Shown: piece after piece, positions 1 through 8,418 of the stretch
Layout: every line of letters begins with the position of its first letter
Numbering within the stretch: position 1 is the first letter of the stretch
DNA from: Trichormus variabilis 0441
GTDB taxonomy: Bacteria > Cyanobacteriota > Cyanobacteriia > Cyanobacteriales > Nostocaceae
Direction of reading: 5' to 3'
DNA: 64,000 nt
Assembly (NCBI RefSeq): GCF_009856605.1
Contig: NZ_CP047242.1
Span: 1,672,001-1,736,000, forward strand
The notes under the pieces: model-generated
The model's input: the letters and a program-made list of their open reading frames with translations, nothing else
Told to the model about the DNA's origin: nothing
Database searches by the model: none
Position numbers and translations under genes: made by a program

Positions 1-487
1 TGTCCATTAAAGAATTATTTGTCAATTTTAAAAAATTAATGTCAGGCAGTGTCAGAGGCTAAAAAGCTTATACATCAAGGAAGTTACGCTTTTCACCGCT
101 CTTATATTCTTTGAAGGCTTTTAAATAATTAAATGCCTTTTCTTTAAAAACCGACTCCTCAAAATTTAAACAATTAAATGCCTTTTGTTATGTTCGTCTC
201 AACAGACTACTGACTTTTACTGTTATTCAGGGGAGCGATCGCTCTATTAAGTGGGGTGGAGCATCGTCGCTTATTATCTGCCTACCTCAATGTTATTGTG
301 TCCTTTCATCATCTAGCACCACTCGTGAAAATCGATAACCACAAGTATATTTATCAGTAAAAGTGACACTAATTCTTTAAAACTGAAATATACAAGGCTA
401 AAGTATTAGCCTAATTGCATAGGGCTAGAAAAATCGAACGTCTGGACATTAATTATTTAAAACTGACAAATAATTCCTTAATGGACA
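1..487. mobile_element. Mini-transposon with Tn7-like / type V-K CAST-like ends, no transposase
   Basis: Positions 1-44 and the reverse complement of 444-487 are near-identical imperfect terminal inverted repeats, starting TGTCCATTAA and ending TTAATGGACA. A recurring box close to TTTTAAANAATTAATGTC occurs in plus orientation at about 6-23, 27-44, 120-137 and 165-182. It occurs in minus orientation at about 363-380, 444-461 and 465-482. Several transposase-binding sites pointing inward from each end is the known architecture of Tn7-like ends, and AATTATYTGTC/ATTAATGTC boxes resemble those of type V-K CRISPR-associated transposons. There is no ORF, tracrRNA or CRISPR repeat inside, so it would be non-autonomous. 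The window begins on its first base, so the left target-site duplication cannot be seen; the right flank reads AAAGG. Confidence 0.65.
120..186 (+). repeat. 22-bp direct repeat pair inside the mini-element
   Basis: Two copies of a 22-bp sequence (TTTAAANAATTAAATGCC followed by TTTT) lie at 120-141 and 165-186 with one mismatch. They match the box found at both termini of the element, so they are best read as extra transposase-binding sites of the left end. Confidence 0.6.
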
Positions 488-631
488 AAAGGACAAGAAT
501 ACGCCGTCAACAAAGATATGATGGAATCTTTTGCTCAAAGTAAGAAAATTTAGCGTAAAGCTTATGATAACTTCTCTCAGAGACTATCCAGAGCAGGAGT
601 TTTGCGATCCAATGCTGGTTATCTCTATTGA
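488..631 (+). pseudogene. Decayed reading frame abutting the mini-transposon
   Basis: One frame reads GQEYAVNKDMMESFAQSKKI, a TAG stop at 551, then RKAYDNFSQRLSRAGVLRSN and a few more residues to TGA at 629-631. Composition looks protein-like on both sides of the stop, and the frame is open right up to the element end at 487. This suggests the 3' remnant of a gene broken by the insertion. I do not recognise the family. A short chance ORF is the alternative. Confidence 0.3.
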
Positions 632-681
632 GCCGTTGTAGTTTTATTCTTAACATGGTTAATTGAAAATTTAACCAGACT

Positions 682-1107
682 CTATTCTGTTGGGTTATCC
701 ATACTCAGATCACTGGACAAATTTTTAGTTCCTTTTGCTATTTCCTGGCGAATTTCATCCAATTTTTCACCAGCTACCCACTCGCTAACAGGCGTAATCC
801 GATACTCATCTGTACGCCCATTCCGTTTCCTCTGTATTACTAAATTAGCTTTCATAAGAACTTTTAGCGCCTGTTGAGCTTTACGCATACTCATCTTGCA
901 TATTTCTGCCGTTTTACGAAGACTAGCAAAGCAGACTCCTTCAGGCTTGCCACCTGTTCTACGAATTATGTGAGTGTAAAGCCTGAACTCATAAGGATCT
1001 AGCCCATATTCATCTAAAAAATTATGGATGTAAGCAACAGATGAAGGAAAAGAGTCTGCCTTATGAGATTTTAGCTGTTTAGCTGACTGCTCTTGTTGTT
1101 CTAGCAT
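682..1107 (-). CDS. Winged helix-turn-helix DNA-binding protein, function unknown
   Basis: This 141-residue protein has a helix-turn-helix core around residues 55-100 (SLRKTAEICKMSMRKAQQAL, then a recognition-helix and wing-like VIQRKRNGRTDEYRI). It resembles winged-helix domains of plasmid or phage replication initiators and of small regulators. The N-terminal 25 residues are polar and probably disordered. The start ATG is at 1107 with no convincing ribosome-binding site. The gene is isolated, lies next to a mobile element, and has a long AT-rich upstream region. Accessory origin is likely. A DNA-binding role is inferred from the fold pattern only, and its partner sites are unknown. Confidence 0.7.
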   Translation of the reverse strand: MLEQQEQSAKQLKSHKADSFPSSVAYIHNFLDEYGLDPYEFRLYTHIIRRTGGKPEGVCFASLRKTAEICKMSMRKAQQALKVLMKANLVIQRKRNGRTDEYRITPVSEWVAGEKLDEIRQEIAKGTKNLSSDLSMDNPTE

Positions 1108-1586
1108 AGCACTTTAATGCGTGTATATATAACTGATTCAATTCTACCTAAGCATATTATGCCACGCTTATGTTATATCTTATAGGTATTTCTTAGATTT
1201 ATTTTTTAAAGTATATAACTTAACCGCTTAAAAAAGTTTTTATAATCGTTCAAAGTAAATAAGACTCAAATTCATAATCCTCAAAACACTATACTTGACG
1301 CTGTCAAGTAAGCGATTAAAAAAACTTATATATATGATAAGAAACTACAATACTCAAAAAAAAACCACTCCTCCAGCACATGATACGTGGAAGTTGTGGT
1401 AACATAGTTTTCAATGCCAAATAAAAAAGCCGGTAAACCTCGCAAAAAATGCAAGTTTGCCCAGCTCTGTTTTTATAGTTGTTCATATTCTATCACTAAA
1501 TGATAGAACTTTAAAAGCTTAGGTAACTGCTTTTTAGCTAGGTGGAAGGCTTTACAGGCATATAAACCATTACTTAAAAAGTAGAA
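1108..1586. other. AT-rich spacer upstream of the HTH gene
   Basis: This spacer is AT-rich and holds the 7-3-7 inverted repeat listed separately. A short stem at about 1437-1464 (AAACCTCGCA, A-rich loop, TGCAAGTTTG) looks like a weak hairpin. No tRNA, CRISPR repeat or convincing ORF was found. Confidence 0.5.
1293..1309. promoter_or_regulatory. Perfect 7-3-7 inverted repeat, possible operator
   Basis: ACTTGAC-GCT-GTCAAGT is a perfect dyad about 185 bp upstream of the divergently read HTH gene that ends at 682. Its size suits a dimeric winged-helix regulator. No binding is shown, and the link to the HTH protein is inference from proximity. Confidence 0.3.
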
Positions 1587-1868
1587 ATGAAAAACAAAAC
1601 ACTAAGCCAAAGTAACACTAACGTAGATTTGGGAGGTAAAATTCCCAGCGACGGAAACATTAGATGTATAGAGCAGTTGAAGCACATTAGCGTCAAAGGC
1701 AACCAAGGGATTTTGAAGTTAAATCCCAAATACAAGAAAGGTTTTATTGGTTGTTTATCTTTTGTGTTACTTATGTCATCTACTTCTGAATTTCAGGCTA
1801 AGTTTCAGTTAACAGTAGAAACCGATGTAAATGTAGTTGTTATAATTACTGAGATACTCAATAGGTGA
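1587..1868 (+). CDS. Hypothetical 93-residue ORF, doubtful
   Basis: The product begins MKNKTLSQSN, has a hydrophobic stretch around residues 52-64 (KGFIGCLSFVLLMSS) and a valine/isoleucine-rich end. I recognise no family. No ribosome-binding site precedes the ATG. It lies in accessory-looking AT-rich DNA with nothing co-oriented nearby, so it could be a chance ORF or a decayed gene. Confidence 0.25.
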   Translation: MKNKTLSQSNTNVDLGGKIPSDGNIRCIEQLKHISVKGNQGILKLNPKYKKGFIGCLSFVLLMSSTSEFQAKFQLTVETDVNVVVIITEILNR

Positions 1869-2218
1869 GTTTTTAAGTAATAATACTTAATTAGCCAAAG
1901 ATGATTATCTCCGTCGGATTCGATTATCTTTGGTTAAAAGCTTTAATAATGTGTTTCACGTTTGGAGCCATTTGAACCGTTTCTCACAATTATAAGGTAG
2001 TAGAAATAGCTATATATTTCTACTACCCGACTACGATAACCTCGTATTTTCAATGCAAAACACTTCATTAAGTCCAGTGTGCCAGTAGTTAAGTTTCAAG
2101 CTTAGGCACTATATTTATACCTAACTTGTAAGTAAGGGCTGGGGAAAAGACCAGTTTCACTGCCTAGTACGAAAGTGGTCTCATCGGGACTGACTTTTGT
2201 CGCCTGTCTTCTACCCCC
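1869..2218. other. Spacer with two stem-loops
   Basis: An imperfect stem-loop at about 1893-1934 (CCAAAGAT ... ATCTTTGG) follows the doubtful ORF. A strong one lies at 1996-2027. Otherwise no gene was seen before the convergent DUF218 gene. Confidence 0.5.
1996..2027. other. Strong 13-bp perfect hairpin
   Basis: GGTAGTAGAAATA pairs perfectly with TATTTCTACTACC around a 6-nt loop. There is no T-tract on either side, so it is not a classical intrinsic terminator. It sits between the doubtful ORF ending at 1868 and the convergent gene ending at 2219, and could protect 3' ends or be a repeat remnant. Confidence 0.5.
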
Positions 2219-2917
2219 TCACATCCTCAAGTCCCCTTGATATTCACACTTAAAACCTCGACTTTGCCAAGTTGACATATTTACTTTGCTCAGTTGCATA
2301 ACTTTTGGGCATTGTGGCTGAATGATTTGACTCAAGCCAGCCCATAATATGCTACGGGTGACATCTAACCCTGTTTTGATCCAAGACTCCCGATTACCAG
2401 GAACACCAGTTTCTTTAACGACCTCAACTTCTACCCAAATACCACGAGAGCCTAAAAGAATCTGTGCCATCCATTTAGCTCTTGGTAAATGAGTGGGTGA
2501 AGTAATTAGTCTGACTTTATGTACTCCCCAACTTTTTAATATCGGTACTCCATAGTAGAAATTTTCAAAGGTGGAATTGGCACACTTTTCCAGCCAAACA
2601 TTAGACAAATCTGCCGCCTCACGCTCAAAAATTAGCTTGATACATGGGTCTGGAGAACCTTGGGAAATTAAAATGGGGATTTGTGGATATTGTTTGGCTA
2701 TTTGGGCAATATAAATTTCCCGTCTAATACTACCGCCAAGGACAAAAAAGGCATCTGGAGGCTGGGAAGAAGCAAAAACTAGGGTTATAGTGGTGATGAT
2801 TAGCCAACCGCCAAGCACCAGACATAAAACCCCCACAAGTTTTTGTATTAATCGCCACTTTTTCCTTATGTCTTCCCTTGTAGGGACTGATGAATTTCTG
2901 TTGAATTTGCGCCTCAT
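2219..2917 (-). CDS. YdcF/SanA-like DUF218 membrane protein
   Basis: The product has 232 residues. A basic N-terminus is followed by one membrane segment at about residues 26-50 (VGVLCLVLGGWLIITTITLV). The DUF218 pattern comes next: PDAFFVLGGS, then ILISQGSPDP, NTFENFYYG-like and VRLITSPTHLPRA. DUF218 proteins are membrane-anchored and are linked to envelope functions in other bacteria; their substrates are mostly unknown. The start at 2917 gives the sequence MRRKFNRNSS. The gene is divergent from the protease at 3241, and the 320-bp spacer must hold both promoters. Confidence 0.85.
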   Translation of the reverse strand: MRRKFNRNSSVPTREDIRKKWRLIQKLVGVLCLVLGGWLIITTITLVFASSQPPDAFFVLGGSIRREIYIAQIAKQYPQIPILISQGSPDPCIKLIFEREAADLSNVWLEKCANSTFENFYYGVPILKSWGVHKVRLITSPTHLPRAKWMAQILLGSRGIWVEVEVVKETGVPGNRESWIKTGLDVTRSILWAGLSQIIQPQCPKVMQLSKVNMSTWQSRGFKCEYQGDLRM

Positions 2918-3240
2918 GACACAAGATAAAAAAGCTTGGTTAGTTAAGCTTAAAAGACCAGCAATTCTCCAATAGAAGTGCTATCTTATAAAATTAATAT
3001 GGGGTGTAAAGATGACAGTAACAAAACTGTCACACTATTGTCACACTGCTAGATTAAACTAGCTAAGAAAATCAAAGAAATAGTAATGATTGTTAATAAA
3101 TTAATGCAAAATATTAGCATAATTTAAAGGGGAGAATTAATGAGGGGAGTGTAGCTGAAAATTGAGTATAAAAACTTAAAACTTTACCCAAAGTCTGATT
3201 GCTAAACTGTCAAAATCACAATAAATCCCTGCTGATATAC
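2918..3240. promoter_or_regulatory. Divergent promoter region of the DUF218 and protease genes
   Basis: The spacer separates two divergent genes. It contains a TGACAG-8-CTGTCA dyad at about 3011-3030, followed by a further TGTCAC repeat, and is AT-rich afterwards. Specific promoter boxes could not be assigned with confidence. Confidence 0.35.
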
Positions 3241-4578
3241 ATGAACTCATCTGCGAAACATCACTCGCTGCTCCAGGTTGCTATGATTGGAGGAGCGATC
3301 GCTACAACAGCGACTATATCCGTATTTGGCCCAGCTTGGACTCGTAGCGTTCGTGCCGCCTTACAAGATAGTCCTAAAGCGGTAATAGACCAAGTATGGC
3401 AATTAGTAAATAACGAATATGTTGATGGCAAGTTTAATCAACAAGATTGGCTGGCAGTTAGAAAAAGTTTATTAAGCAAAGATTATTCATCTAAAGAAGA
3501 AGCTTACGTGGCAATTCGGGAAGCCCTACAAAGGCTGAACGATCCATATACCAGGTTTATGGACCCCAAGCAGTTTGAAGTCCTCACCAGTCAAACATCT
3601 GGGGAAGTATCTGGTATAGGTATCCGCATGGAGTTGAACGAAATAACCAAGCGGCTGACTGTCCTAGAAGCCATAGAAAACTCTCCAGCCTTGAAAGCGG
3701 GGATTAAAGCAGGTGATGAAATCCTAGCAATTGACGGCAAACCCACCCAGCAAATGAAAGTGGATGATGCCTCTAAATTAATTCGCGGTAAAGAAGGCAC
3801 CGCTATTACTTTACGTCTAGGACGTACTGGAAACAGTGCCTTTGATTTGAAGCTCACCAGAGCCAAAATAGAAGTACCAACTGTTTCCTACAACCTGAAG
3901 CAAGAAGGTAGCAGACGGGTTGGTTACATCCGCTTACGGGAGTTCAGCGCCCACGCCGCCGAGCAAATGGCACGAGCTATCCGCAATTTGAACGGACAAA
4001 AAGTAGATTCTTATGTATTAGATTTGCGGGGAAACCCTGGTGGTTTATTACAGGCGAGTATTGAAATTGCTCGGATGTGGTTAGATGATGGTGGCATTGT
4101 CCGTACCGTTAACCGTCAGGGATTTAACGAAGATACAAAAGCTAACCGGACTGCTTTAACAAAACTTCCCTTGGCCGTATTGGTAGATGGTAACTCAGCT
4201 AGCGCCAGTGAGATTCTGACAGGTGCGCTCAAGGATAATAAACGAGCTGTAGTGATTGGTGGTCAAACCTTTGGCAAAGCTTTAGTCCAGTCAGTTCATG
4301 AATTACCCGATGGTTCAGGTTTGGCAGTGACGATCGCTCACTACTATACCCCCAACGGTACAGACATCAACCATAAAGGTATTACACCAGATATCAAACT
4401 GGAGTTAACCGACGCACAGGAACGCCAACTAGCCAACAATCCCAAACTAATTGCTACTCAAAACGATCCGCAATATGCCCGTGCGATCGCGGTATTATCT
4501 GGCAATACCTTTGCTCGCCCTCCCCTCAATCAAACTAATCAACCAATGAGTCTGGGTGCTAATGAGTTGAAGTTTTAA
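3241..4578 (+). CDS. C-terminal processing peptidase (CtpA-like, S41 family)
   Basis: From the ATG at 3241 the protein has 445 residues; a TTG 42 bp upstream in frame is less likely. A hydrophobic N-terminal signal or anchor (about residues 12-30) sends it across the membrane. A PDZ domain follows at about 120-200 (GIGIRMEL, AGIKAGDEILAIDG), then the S41 protease core with LDLRGNPGG. Ser321 in NSASASEI and Lys346 in TFGKALVQ are 25 residues apart, the spacing of the catalytic Ser/Lys dyad in plant D1 protease. Family members mature photosystem II D1 or degrade envelope proteins. Cyanobacteria carry several paralogues, and I cannot say which one this is. Confidence 0.92.
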   Translation: MNSSAKHHSLLQVAMIGGAIATTATISVFGPAWTRSVRAALQDSPKAVIDQVWQLVNNEYVDGKFNQQDWLAVRKSLLSKDYSSKEEAYVAIREALQRLNDPYTRFMDPKQFEVLTSQTSGEVSGIGIRMELNEITKRLTVLEAIENSPALKAGIKAGDEILAIDGKPTQQMKVDDASKLIRGKEGTAITLRLGRTGNSAFDLKLTRAKIEVPTVSYNLKQEGSRRVGYIRLREFSAHAAEQMARAIRNLNGQKVDSYVLDLRGNPGGLLQASIEIARMWLDDGGIVRTVNRQGFNEDTKANRTALTKLPLAVLVDGNSASASEILTGALKDNKRAVVIGGQTFGKALVQSVHELPDGSGLAVTIAHYYTPNGTDINHKGITPDIKLELTDAQERQLANNPKLIATQNDPQYARAIAVLSGNTFARPPLNQTNQPMSLGANELKF

Positions 4579-4766
4579 AAATCTGTTCTACGAGTGATTA
4601 GTTACCAGGTGTTCATATATCAGCATTTTTCTGTTCCATAATTCTGGAGCCATAACCAGAACATGAGTGGCGCGGGAATACTAAAAGAAGACAGGAGTCA
4701 AGCGGAGAATATCTGACTCACTCCTATACTAAGTTAGTATTTCCCTAACCCACACTCTCAGGTTTT

Positions 4767-5735
4767 ATGAATCATCAGCAAAATGATCCAACCACCGCCA
4801 ACAGCTTTTTGCCAATGGTATCGGTGGTTGTTCCTATTTATAACGGTGAGGCAGATTTACCAGAGTTAATCAGCTGTTTTGTATCTCAAACCTATCCCCC
4901 AGAAAGGGTAGAATACTTATTGGTAGATAATAACAGCAGCGATCGCACCCTCTCCTTCATAGAAAAATCTGCGGCTAATTCCCCAATTAATATTCGTCCC
5001 CTCAGCGAAAATAAAATTCAAAGCTCCTACGCGGCGCGTAACATAGGAATCCGGTCTGCTGTCAGTGAAATTGTGGTGTTCACAGATGCTGATTGCCGTC
5101 CCCAACCCCAATGGCTGAATTCACTAATTCAACCTTTTGTCAATCCAGAAGTGGTAATTGTTGCAGGTGAAATCACTGCTTTACCAGGAAAAAACTTATT
5201 AGAAAAACACGCAGACCGCCAAGATACGCTCTCACAAAAGCACACCCTCGCTAATAGCTTTTGTCCCTACGGTCAAACGGCTAACCTAGCAATCAGACGC
5301 ACTGCCTTTACTCAAGCAGGGTTATTCCGTCCCTATCTGACTACTGGCGGTGATGCAGATATTTGCTGGCGAATTTTGCGGTCAAATATTGGTAGTTTAG
5401 AATTTGCCCCAGATGCCATTGTCCAGCACCGTCACCGTGCCACACTTAAGGAGCTAGCCAGTCAATGGCGACGCTACGGACGCTCCAATCGCTATCTGCA
5501 CGAACTACATGGTGTAAACTTAATGCCTGATATCAGCCTCAAAGATATCGGCTACCGTTTAACACGTTGGTTAATTAAAGAATTACCACGGGACATCGCC
5601 AAAGCGATCGCAGGTAAAGCCGACTTGGTAGATGTATTCAATACTCCCATTAGTCTGTTCACAGCTAGAGCGCGTGCAGTCGGACAACGGGATGCCCAAC
5701 TACCAGAACAGGCTAAGACCATTGAATGGTTGTAG
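4767..5735 (+). CDS. Family 2 glycosyltransferase
   Basis: This is a 322-residue cytosolic or peripheral enzyme with a GT-A fold. VSVVVPIYNGE opens the nucleotide-binding half, and the metal-binding DXD is Asp107-Ala-Asp109 in VVFTDADC. A later acidic motif, TTGGDADICWRIL, corresponds to the catalytic-base region. No membrane segments are evident. The response regulator gene starts 65 bp downstream on the same strand, so co-transcription is possible. Donor and acceptor sugars cannot be read from the sequence. Confidence 0.9.
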   Translation: MNHQQNDPTTANSFLPMVSVVVPIYNGEADLPELISCFVSQTYPPERVEYLLVDNNSSDRTLSFIEKSAANSPINIRPLSENKIQSSYAARNIGIRSAVSEIVVFTDADCRPQPQWLNSLIQPFVNPEVVIVAGEITALPGKNLLEKHADRQDTLSQKHTLANSFCPYGQTANLAIRRTAFTQAGLFRPYLTTGGDADICWRILRSNIGSLEFAPDAIVQHRHRATLKELASQWRRYGRSNRYLHELHGVNLMPDISLKDIGYRLTRWLIKELPRDIAKAIAGKADLVDVFNTPISLFTARARAVGQRDAQLPEQAKTIEWL

Positions 5736-5800
5736 GAAGTTTGAATTTTCGATCCATGATTCGCTACATTGGAACAAGGTAAACCATAGGAAATTTTTAG

Positions 5801-6496
5801 ATGTCAGCACAATTGTTACTGGTAGATGATGAACCCGGATTGAGAGAAGCCGTCAAAGACTACTTGCAAGAAAGTGGTTTTAGCGTTCAAGTCGCCAGTA
5901 ATGCCCGTGAGGGTTGGGATTTGATGCAGCAAAGCACACCAGACCTCGTAATTTCTGATGTGATGATGCCTCAGGTAGATGGGTATCAATTTCTCAAGCA
6001 ATTGCGCGAAGACCCCCGATTTCAATCACTCCCCGTGGTATTTTTAACAGCTAAAGGGATGACGAGCGATCGCATCCAAGGATATCAAGCTGGCGTTGAT
6101 GCTTATCTACCTAAACCCTTCGACCCAGATGAACTGGTAGCGATCATCGAAAACTTACTTACCCGCCGCAACAGCAAGCCTCCAAAAACCACCGAAGAAG
6201 GCGAAACACCAGATATAGCCGAACTAGCCAATCAAATTGCTCAAATCAAAGCTTTATTAACTCAAAGGAATGCAATTTCCCAGTCACCTGCTCCTTTTAA
6301 AATTGACCTCACTCCCAGAGAACAGAGCGTTTTAAACTTGGTAGCTGAAGGACTAATGAACAAGGAAATCGCCCGCCGTCTCGAAACCAGCGTGCGTAAC
6401 GTCGAAAAATACGTCAGTCGTTTGTTCAGTAAAACAGGAACTAACAGCCGTACTGAGTTAGTTCGTTTTGCCTTGGAACACGGTCTAGCCAAATAA
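5801..6496 (+). CDS. NarL/LuxR-type response regulator
   Basis: The protein has 231 residues. An N-terminal receiver domain (residues 3-120) carries the acidic pair Asp9/Asp10, the phospho-acceptor Asp53 (VISDVMMP), Thr83 and Lys105 (YLPKPF). A linker leads to a LuxR-type helix-turn-helix at about 168-225 (LTPREQSVLNLVAEGLMNKE, then IARRLETSVRNVEKYVSRLF). An AGGAAA sequence precedes the ATG. No histidine kinase is adjacent, so the gene is an orphan regulator here. Cyanobacterial relatives include manganese- and nutrient-responsive regulators, but the input of this one is unknown. Confidence 0.92.
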   Translation: MSAQLLLVDDEPGLREAVKDYLQESGFSVQVASNAREGWDLMQQSTPDLVISDVMMPQVDGYQFLKQLREDPRFQSLPVVFLTAKGMTSDRIQGYQAGVDAYLPKPFDPDELVAIIENLLTRRNSKPPKTTEEGETPDIAELANQIAQIKALLTQRNAISQSPAPFKIDLTPREQSVLNLVAEGLMNKEIARRLETSVRNVEKYVSRLFSKTGTNSRTELVRFALEHGLAK

Positions 6497-7025
6497 ACTA
6501 CTCCGAAACTTCCATAAGAATTTACCATCTCTGTACCTTCATATAGGACAGAGATACAAATGCTTTATCGGAAATATCTTATGTAGCAGTAAAAATACTA
6601 TTACACTTAATAACTAAGGATATTGCAGGATCAACTATCAACTTTTTCCAAGATGTGAGAGATGCCGTTGCAGAATTTGTGGCAATGTTTACTATTAATC
6701 TCCGCAAATAAAAGTAAAACCCTGGTCAGAGCAATTGCCCTCACAAATAAGACCTCTAAAACTTTTACTAGTCTCAGAAGCGAAATATTAGTGCTAGTAA
6801 TTACTCATCTATATAAGTACAGTAAATGGTAAAAACTACGATTGTAGTTGCTTTATTTAGCTTTTCGGAGAGTAGGGTAAATTTGAGCTTATTAACAAAG
6901 GCATTAAGTTATACAAGCCAACTCAATATTTAGAGCAAATAGGTAAATGGGCTAACTTATAAGAAATTAAGATTTTCTGCCCAGTATTTGATTTGCCGCT
7001 ACTCAAATTGCAACTTTATTTCTAA
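6497..7025. other. Spacer between convergent genes
   Basis: An 8-bp stem (ATCTCTGT at 6528-6535 with ACAGAGAT at 6548-6555) follows the response regulator and may aid termination, although no T-tract follows. The rest is AT-rich with no recognisable gene. Confidence 0.4.
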
Positions 7026-7307
7026 CTATTGATTAGTATCAACAGCATTACGTAAACGCATCAATTGACGACGCATTTGAGGTGATGCTTTAAACTCAGA
7101 AACTTCTTGTGCTTTTACAGACGCTTGTAGCATCTCTAAAAAGTCATCCGACCCTTCAGTTAAAGCATCTAGCAGGATCTGCATCAGTTGTTCGCGATCG
7201 CCCAACAAGCTTTTTTCCTCAACTAACCGGAATTTGAGATGTATTTCGCACTCATAGACACCGACTTCTATATTATTTATTTGCCGTGGTAATGCTTTCG
7301 AGTTCAT
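7026..7307 (-). CDS. Small conserved-looking cyanobacterial protein, unknown function
   Basis: The 93-residue product begins MNSKALPRQINNIEVGVYEC, continues with a beta-like segment (EIHLKFRLVEEKSLLGDREQ), then a helical, acidic second half ending in RRQLMRLRNAVDTNQ. No signal peptide or metal motif is visible. It looks like a genuine small cytosolic protein of the type common in filamentous cyanobacteria. I do not know its function. The gene stands alone between long spacers. Confidence 0.65.
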   Translation of the reverse strand: MNSKALPRQINNIEVGVYECEIHLKFRLVEEKSLLGDREQLMQILLDALTEGSDDFLEMLQASVKAQEVSEFKASPQMRRQLMRLRNAVDTNQ

Positions 7308-7998
7308 AGTTTTAGAGATTCCTGTGCTTGGTGGTATGAGGTTGAGGAGGTATATCTCCTACAAAATTTCTGTATAGTCTTTTGAATTCGTTCTGCCTGA
7401 ATTAACAATTTCTTTTCAATTCACCGCATTTATCTTCCATTCCATGCTCCTGATTTTTTTAGATAGTCTTTTATTGTCGAAGATCGAATCTTCCTGTGTC
7501 AGTTGTATTTCAGGTAAGCCATAACTATTATTCAGTTTTTGAGATTATATACAATAAAGTTTCTGTAAGAAGTTGTTCTAGGTTTTTAAAGCTTTTCACA
7601 TCAACTTTATTTTAAAGTCAACAATAGTTTGAGTTTTTACTGAACTTTTCGTGTTTACACGTAAGTAAATCCCTCATTTTTTTTGATTTTATTAAAGCTA
7701 GACGTAGTTGTATGCTAATTACGTAAAATTACTCAATGTACGTTTTGTTCATCATCAAATTCAGGAGTGGTAGATGAGCAATTTTATCAAAAGTAAAATC
7801 TTGGTTTTAAACCATAGCATAGACTCTAAGTTCAACTGAAGAAAATCCAATCAACCTCTGGGGAACAGGGAAAAGAGGGGAGAACGGACTCCAATATTCT
7901 TCCCTAGTCCCCAGCCCCATTTAATTTGAGTGCTTTGAAGCCCATATATAGCGTCTACAATTATTTCAGTGTAATTAACCTGAATCTGACACCCTGCT
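7308..7998. other. Long AT-rich spacer ahead of ndhM
   Basis: Divergent promoters for the small protein gene and ndhM must lie here. A 21-codon ORF with an AGGAG site (7774-7839) is listed separately. No tRNA, riboswitch or palindromic repeat was recognised. Confidence 0.4.
7774..7839 (+). CDS. Possible 21-residue small ORF upstream of ndhM
   Basis: AGGAG at 7763-7767 is well spaced from ATG 7774. The peptide begins MSNFIKSKILVLNHSIDSKF and ends at TGA 7839. It could be a leader peptide for ndhM, a small protein, or chance. Only the ribosome-binding site supports it. Confidence 0.22.
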   Translation: MSNFIKSKILVLNHSIDSKFN

Positions 7999-8355
7999 AT
8001 GGAAAACGCAACGCTGCTCAAGTCTACAACCCGACACATCCGCATTTTTGCAGCAGAAATTGACCGGGATGGTGAACTAGTTCCCAGCAATCAGGTCTTG
8101 ACCTTGGATATCGACCCGGACAACGAGTTCAACTGGAATGAAGATGCTTTGCAAAAGATTTATCGCAAGTTCGATGAATTAGTCGAAGCCTCAAGCGGTG
8201 CAGACCTGACAGACTACAACTTACGCCGCATTGGGTCAGACTTAGAACATTATCTGCGATCGCTCCTCCAAAAAGGCGAAATCAGCTACAATCTCTCTGC
8301 TCGCGTCACTAACTACAGCTTAGGGCTTCCTCAAGTGGCCGTTGAGGATAAATAG
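7999..8355 (+). CDS. ndhM: NAD(P)H-quinone oxidoreductase subunit M
   Basis: The 118-residue protein matches NdhM closely in pattern: STTRHIRIFAAEI, LTLDIDPDNEFNW, LTDYNLRRIGSDLEHYLRSL and LQKGEISYNLSARV. NdhM is one of the oxygenic-photosynthesis-specific subunits of the thylakoid NDH-1 complex, which takes electrons from ferredoxin for cyclic electron flow, respiration and CO2 uptake. It is a peripheral stromal/cytoplasmic-side subunit without membrane segments. Length is normal. A hairpin terminator follows, so it appears monocistronic. Confidence 0.96.
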   Translation: MENATLLKSTTRHIRIFAAEIDRDGELVPSNQVLTLDIDPDNEFNWNEDALQKIYRKFDELVEASSGADLTDYNLRRIGSDLEHYLRSLLQKGEISYNLSARVTNYSLGLPQVAVEDK

Positions 8356-8368
8356 TACGCAAGATCCC

Positions 8369-8418
8369 CAGAACCCCGACTTCTACTTCTTGAGCAAGAA
8401 GGGGTTCTGACTTATTTT
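8369..8418 (+). terminator. Intrinsic terminator of ndhM
   Basis: CAGAACCCC (8369-8377) pairs with GGGGTTCTG (8401-8409). A second small stem, CTTCTT-GAGC-AAGAAG, can form inside the loop, and a T-rich tail follows. It lies 13 bp after the ndhM stop. The GAACCCCGACTTCT unit is also a common cyanobacterial repeat. Confidence 0.7.

Noticed and set aside
1..487. CRISPR array or tracrRNA inside the mini-element
   Set aside because: The only repeats there are transposase-type boxes; no 35-37-bp repeat with spacers and no GTTTCAAC-type repeat is present.
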